Source: Deltaproteobacteria bacterium (GTDB lineage Bacteria > JAEEML01). Taken from it: DNA of 16,914 nt. The stretch spans positions 1 to 16,914 of the forward strand of contig JAEEML010000033.1 in assembly GCA_016283195.1 (NCBI GenBank). Direction: 5' to 3'. A program made the position numbers and the translations under genes. This document shows positions 15,814 through 16,914 of this stretch, piece after piece. The first letter of the stretch is position 1. The number at the start of each line of letters is the position of its first letter. The notes under the pieces are model-generated. The model saw only the letters and a list, made by a program, of their open reading frames with translations. It was not told where the DNA came from and ran no database searches.

Positions 15814-15839
15814 AAAAAAAAAGGCCACCGAAGTGGCCT
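15814..15839 (-). terminator. Rho-independent terminator of tRNA-Ala
   Basis: On the minus strand AGGCCAC and GTGGCCT (15839-15833 and 15828-15822) form a seven-pair GC-rich stem closed by a stable TTCG loop, followed by nine T (15822-15814). The stem starts 13 bases after the tRNA CCA end. This is a textbook intrinsic terminator. Confidence 0.92.
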
Positions 15840-15852
15840 AATATTTGAAATT

Positions 15853-15928
15853 TGGTGGAGCTGAACGGGATCGAACCGTCGGCCTTCTGAATGCCATTCA
15901 GACGCTCTCCCAGCTGAGCTACAGCCCC
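15853..15928 (-). tRNA. tRNA-Ala(GGC)
   Basis: A 76-base tRNA with encoded CCA (15855-15853). The acceptor stem is GGGGCTG/CAGCTCC with one G-U pair, and the discriminator is A. The anticodon stem TCTGA/TCAGA encloses loop ATGGCAT, so the anticodon is GGC (15895-15893), reading GCC/GCU. The T-arm GGTTCGATCCC region is standard. The usual G3-U70 identity pair of alanine tRNAs is present in the acceptor stem. It has its own strong promoter and terminator. Confidence 0.96.
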
Positions 15929-15941
15929 AAGCCGAGGAGGG

Positions 15942-15969
15942 ATAATATTCATCTTGGTTTTAATGTCAA
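15942..15969 (-). promoter_or_regulatory. Strong predicted promoter of tRNA-Ala
   Basis: A perfect TTGACA (15969-15964), a 16-base spacer and TATTAT (15947-15942) place the start near 15935, about seven bases before the tRNA. Directly upstream lie three helically phased A-tracts. Confidence 0.75.
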
Positions 15970-15971
15970 CA

Positions 15972-16001
15972 TTTTTTTTCACATTTTTTCACTTTTTTTT
16001 T
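15972..16001 (-). promoter_or_regulatory. Phased A-tracts upstream of the tRNA-Ala promoter (UP-like/curved DNA)
   Basis: Runs of 8, 6 and 9 T on the plus strand (15972-15979, 15984-15989, 15993-16001) have centres about 11 and 10.5 bases apart, matching the DNA helical repeat. The first run ends two bases from the -35. Such phasing gives intrinsic bending and a good surface for the RNA polymerase alpha subunit. Confidence 0.6.
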
Positions 16002-16067
16002 CTCTTCAGCGCTTAACTTTGATTTTCAAAAGGCTTTTTTTATGCAAAAAGAGTTTTTAGGCCTGTT

Positions 16068-16074
16068 GGGGAGG
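16068..16074 (+). promoter_or_regulatory. Shine-Dalgarno site fixing the mazG start
   Basis: GGGGAGG lies six bases before ATG 16081. The alternative ATG at 16042 has only AAAGG at eight bases' distance and would add 13 residues not expected in MazG. Confidence 0.7.
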
Positions 16075-16080
16075 TTTTTT

Positions 16081-16875
16081 ATGGATTGGAAAGAAACAGC
16101 CGGGAGGCGCTTTTTTGAACTTTTAAGCGTAATGGAAACCTTGCGCGGCTCTACGGGGTGCCCTTGGGATAAAGAGCAAACGCTTAAGAGCTTAAAAGCC
16201 TACCTTTTGGAAGAAACTTATGAAGTTTTGGAAGCCATGGATGACAAAAAGGCTCACCTGGAAGAACTTGGGGACCTTTTATTGCAAATTGTCTTTCAAA
16301 GTGAAATTCGCCGCGAGGCCGGTGATTTTGATGCCGGTGATGTGGCCGGAGCCATTACAGAAAAACTAAAGCGCCGGCACCCCCATATTTTTGGCTCCGA
16401 AAGCGCGGAAAACAGCGCGGCGGTAAAGGTTCGCTGGGAGGAAATAAAAGCGGCCGAACGGCGAAATTCCGGGAAGAAGAGCGGCATTTTGGCGGGGATT
16501 CCTAAGGCTCTGCCGCAGCTACTGCGCGCCTATCGCATTGGTGAACGGGCTGCCCGCCAGAGTTTCGACTGGCCGGATTTAGAAGGTGTTTGGGCCAAAG
16601 TGGCCGAGGAAACCGCTGAGCTCAAAGAGGCTATAGCCGAAAATGATAAAAAGCATATCGAGCATGAGTTTGGTGATTTAATTATGGCGCTGGTTAATTT
16701 GGGGCGGCACCTCGGTGTTAACCCGGAAGAGGCGTTAAGGCTGGCTAACGAGCGCTTTATTGCCCGCTTTTCCTATGTGGAAGAGGCGGTGGAAAAAGAG
16801 GGCGGCAAGATGAATGAAACCCCTTTGAACCATTTGGAAGAGCTCTGGCAAGAGGCCAAAAAGAGCGGCTGCTAA
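16081..16875 (+). CDS. mazG: Nucleoside triphosphate pyrophosphohydrolase MazG
   Basis: All-alpha NTP pyrophosphohydrolase that hydrolyses (d)NTPs to monophosphates and pyrophosphate, cleaning the nucleotide pool; in E. coli it also lowers ppGpp under MazEF stress. With the ATG at 16081 it has 264 residues, almost exactly the E. coli length of 263. Two tandem MazG domains are visible. The first has GCPWD (26-30), LLEETYE (Glu44, Glu45, Glu48) and EELGD (61-65). The second has AEETAE (Glu176, Glu177, Glu180) and EFGD (196-199). Both metal-binding EExxE...ExxD sets look complete. The linking region includes RRHPHIFG. A weak promoter (TTGATT 16019-16024, 16-base spacer, TATGCA 16041-16046) would start transcription after the upstream ATG, supporting the chosen start. 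It is divergent from tRNA-Ala. No mazEF pair is nearby. The last 39 bases of the window after its stop hold nothing recognisable. Confidence 0.95.
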   Translation: MDWKETAGRRFFELLSVMETLRGSTGCPWDKEQTLKSLKAYLLEETYEVLEAMDDKKAHLEELGDLLLQIVFQSEIRREAGDFDAGDVAGAITEKLKRRHPHIFGSESAENSAAVKVRWEEIKAAERRNSGKKSGILAGIPKALPQLLRAYRIGERAARQSFDWPDLEGVWAKVAEETAELKEAIAENDKKHIEHEFGDLIMALVNLGRHLGVNPEEALRLANERFIARFSYVEEAVEKEGGKMNETPLNHLEELWQEAKKSGC

Positions 16876-16914
16876 CTTTTATTATCTGCCTTATGCCTTA
16901 GATTGATATTGCGG

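Noticed and set aside
15716-16060. Frames on both strands over tRNA-Ala (for example minus 15716-15982, plus 15845-16060)
   Set aside because: They cross a tRNA, its terminator and its promoter, and contain typical tRNA-derived peptides (GAERDRTVGLLNAIQ), so they are not genes.
1-16914. CRISPR array, insertion sequence, prophage or integron
   Set aside because: No regularly spaced repeats, transposase, integrase, phage genes or terminal inverted repeats were seen; the T-tract series at 15972-16001 is a promoter-associated A-tract, not a repeat array.

Overview
The window is a gene-dense, roughly 45-50% GC bacterial chromosome segment. The organism looks Gram-negative: there is a lipobox lipoprotein with a Fibrobacter-succinogenes-type repeat domain, and a signal-peptide protein with a predicted outer-membrane barrel. 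Promoters are sigma-70-like and Shine-Dalgarno sites are strong. The HisRS (alphaproteobacterial-looking long form), the Lon-related protease and the Crp/Fnr regulator would fit a proteobacterial or Desulfobacterota-like anaerobe, possibly host-associated. No single marker fixes the phylum, so this is inference only.

Layout. At the left edge, on the minus strand, is leuS (partial; its 3' end lies outside the window), preceded by a Crp/Fnr-family regulator gene. Divergent from these, on the plus strand, is a large Lon-related AAA+ protease. The regulator and the protease share a 112-150 bp control region where two -10 boxes overlap on opposite strands next to a small palindrome. Next on the plus strand is an AAA-ATPase-like/PD-(D/E)XK protein with its own promoter. 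From about 15.9 kb back to 7.05 kb everything is on the minus strand: tRNA-Ala(GGC) with a textbook terminator, hisS, a DUF2490-like exported protein, a MATE exporter, a YcaO-domain protein, an AspT/YidE-type transporter overlapping ycaO by 4 bp, an orphan 222-aa protein, tandem tRNA-Ser(UGA) and tRNA-Ser(GCU), and a lipoprotein gene broken by one in-frame TAA. At the right edge mazG runs on the plus strand, divergent from tRNA-Ala.

How the parts fit. The core content is translation (leuS, hisS, three tRNAs) and quality control (Lon-related protease, MazG nucleotide sanitation). The accessory core is the MATE-YcaO-AspT run. YcaO enzymes activate amide backbones with ATP, and here one is translationally coupled to a transporter and follows an exporter. 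No precursor peptide, TfuA or dehydrogenase partner is visible, so a peptide-modification role is only a possibility.

I found no CRISPR array, insertion sequence, integrase or prophage gene. No gene-free stretch exceeds 300 bases. The clearest points for follow-up are the shared regulator/protease control region, the nonsense-broken lipoprotein, the phased A-tracts at the tRNA-Ala promoter, and the coupled YcaO/transporter pair.
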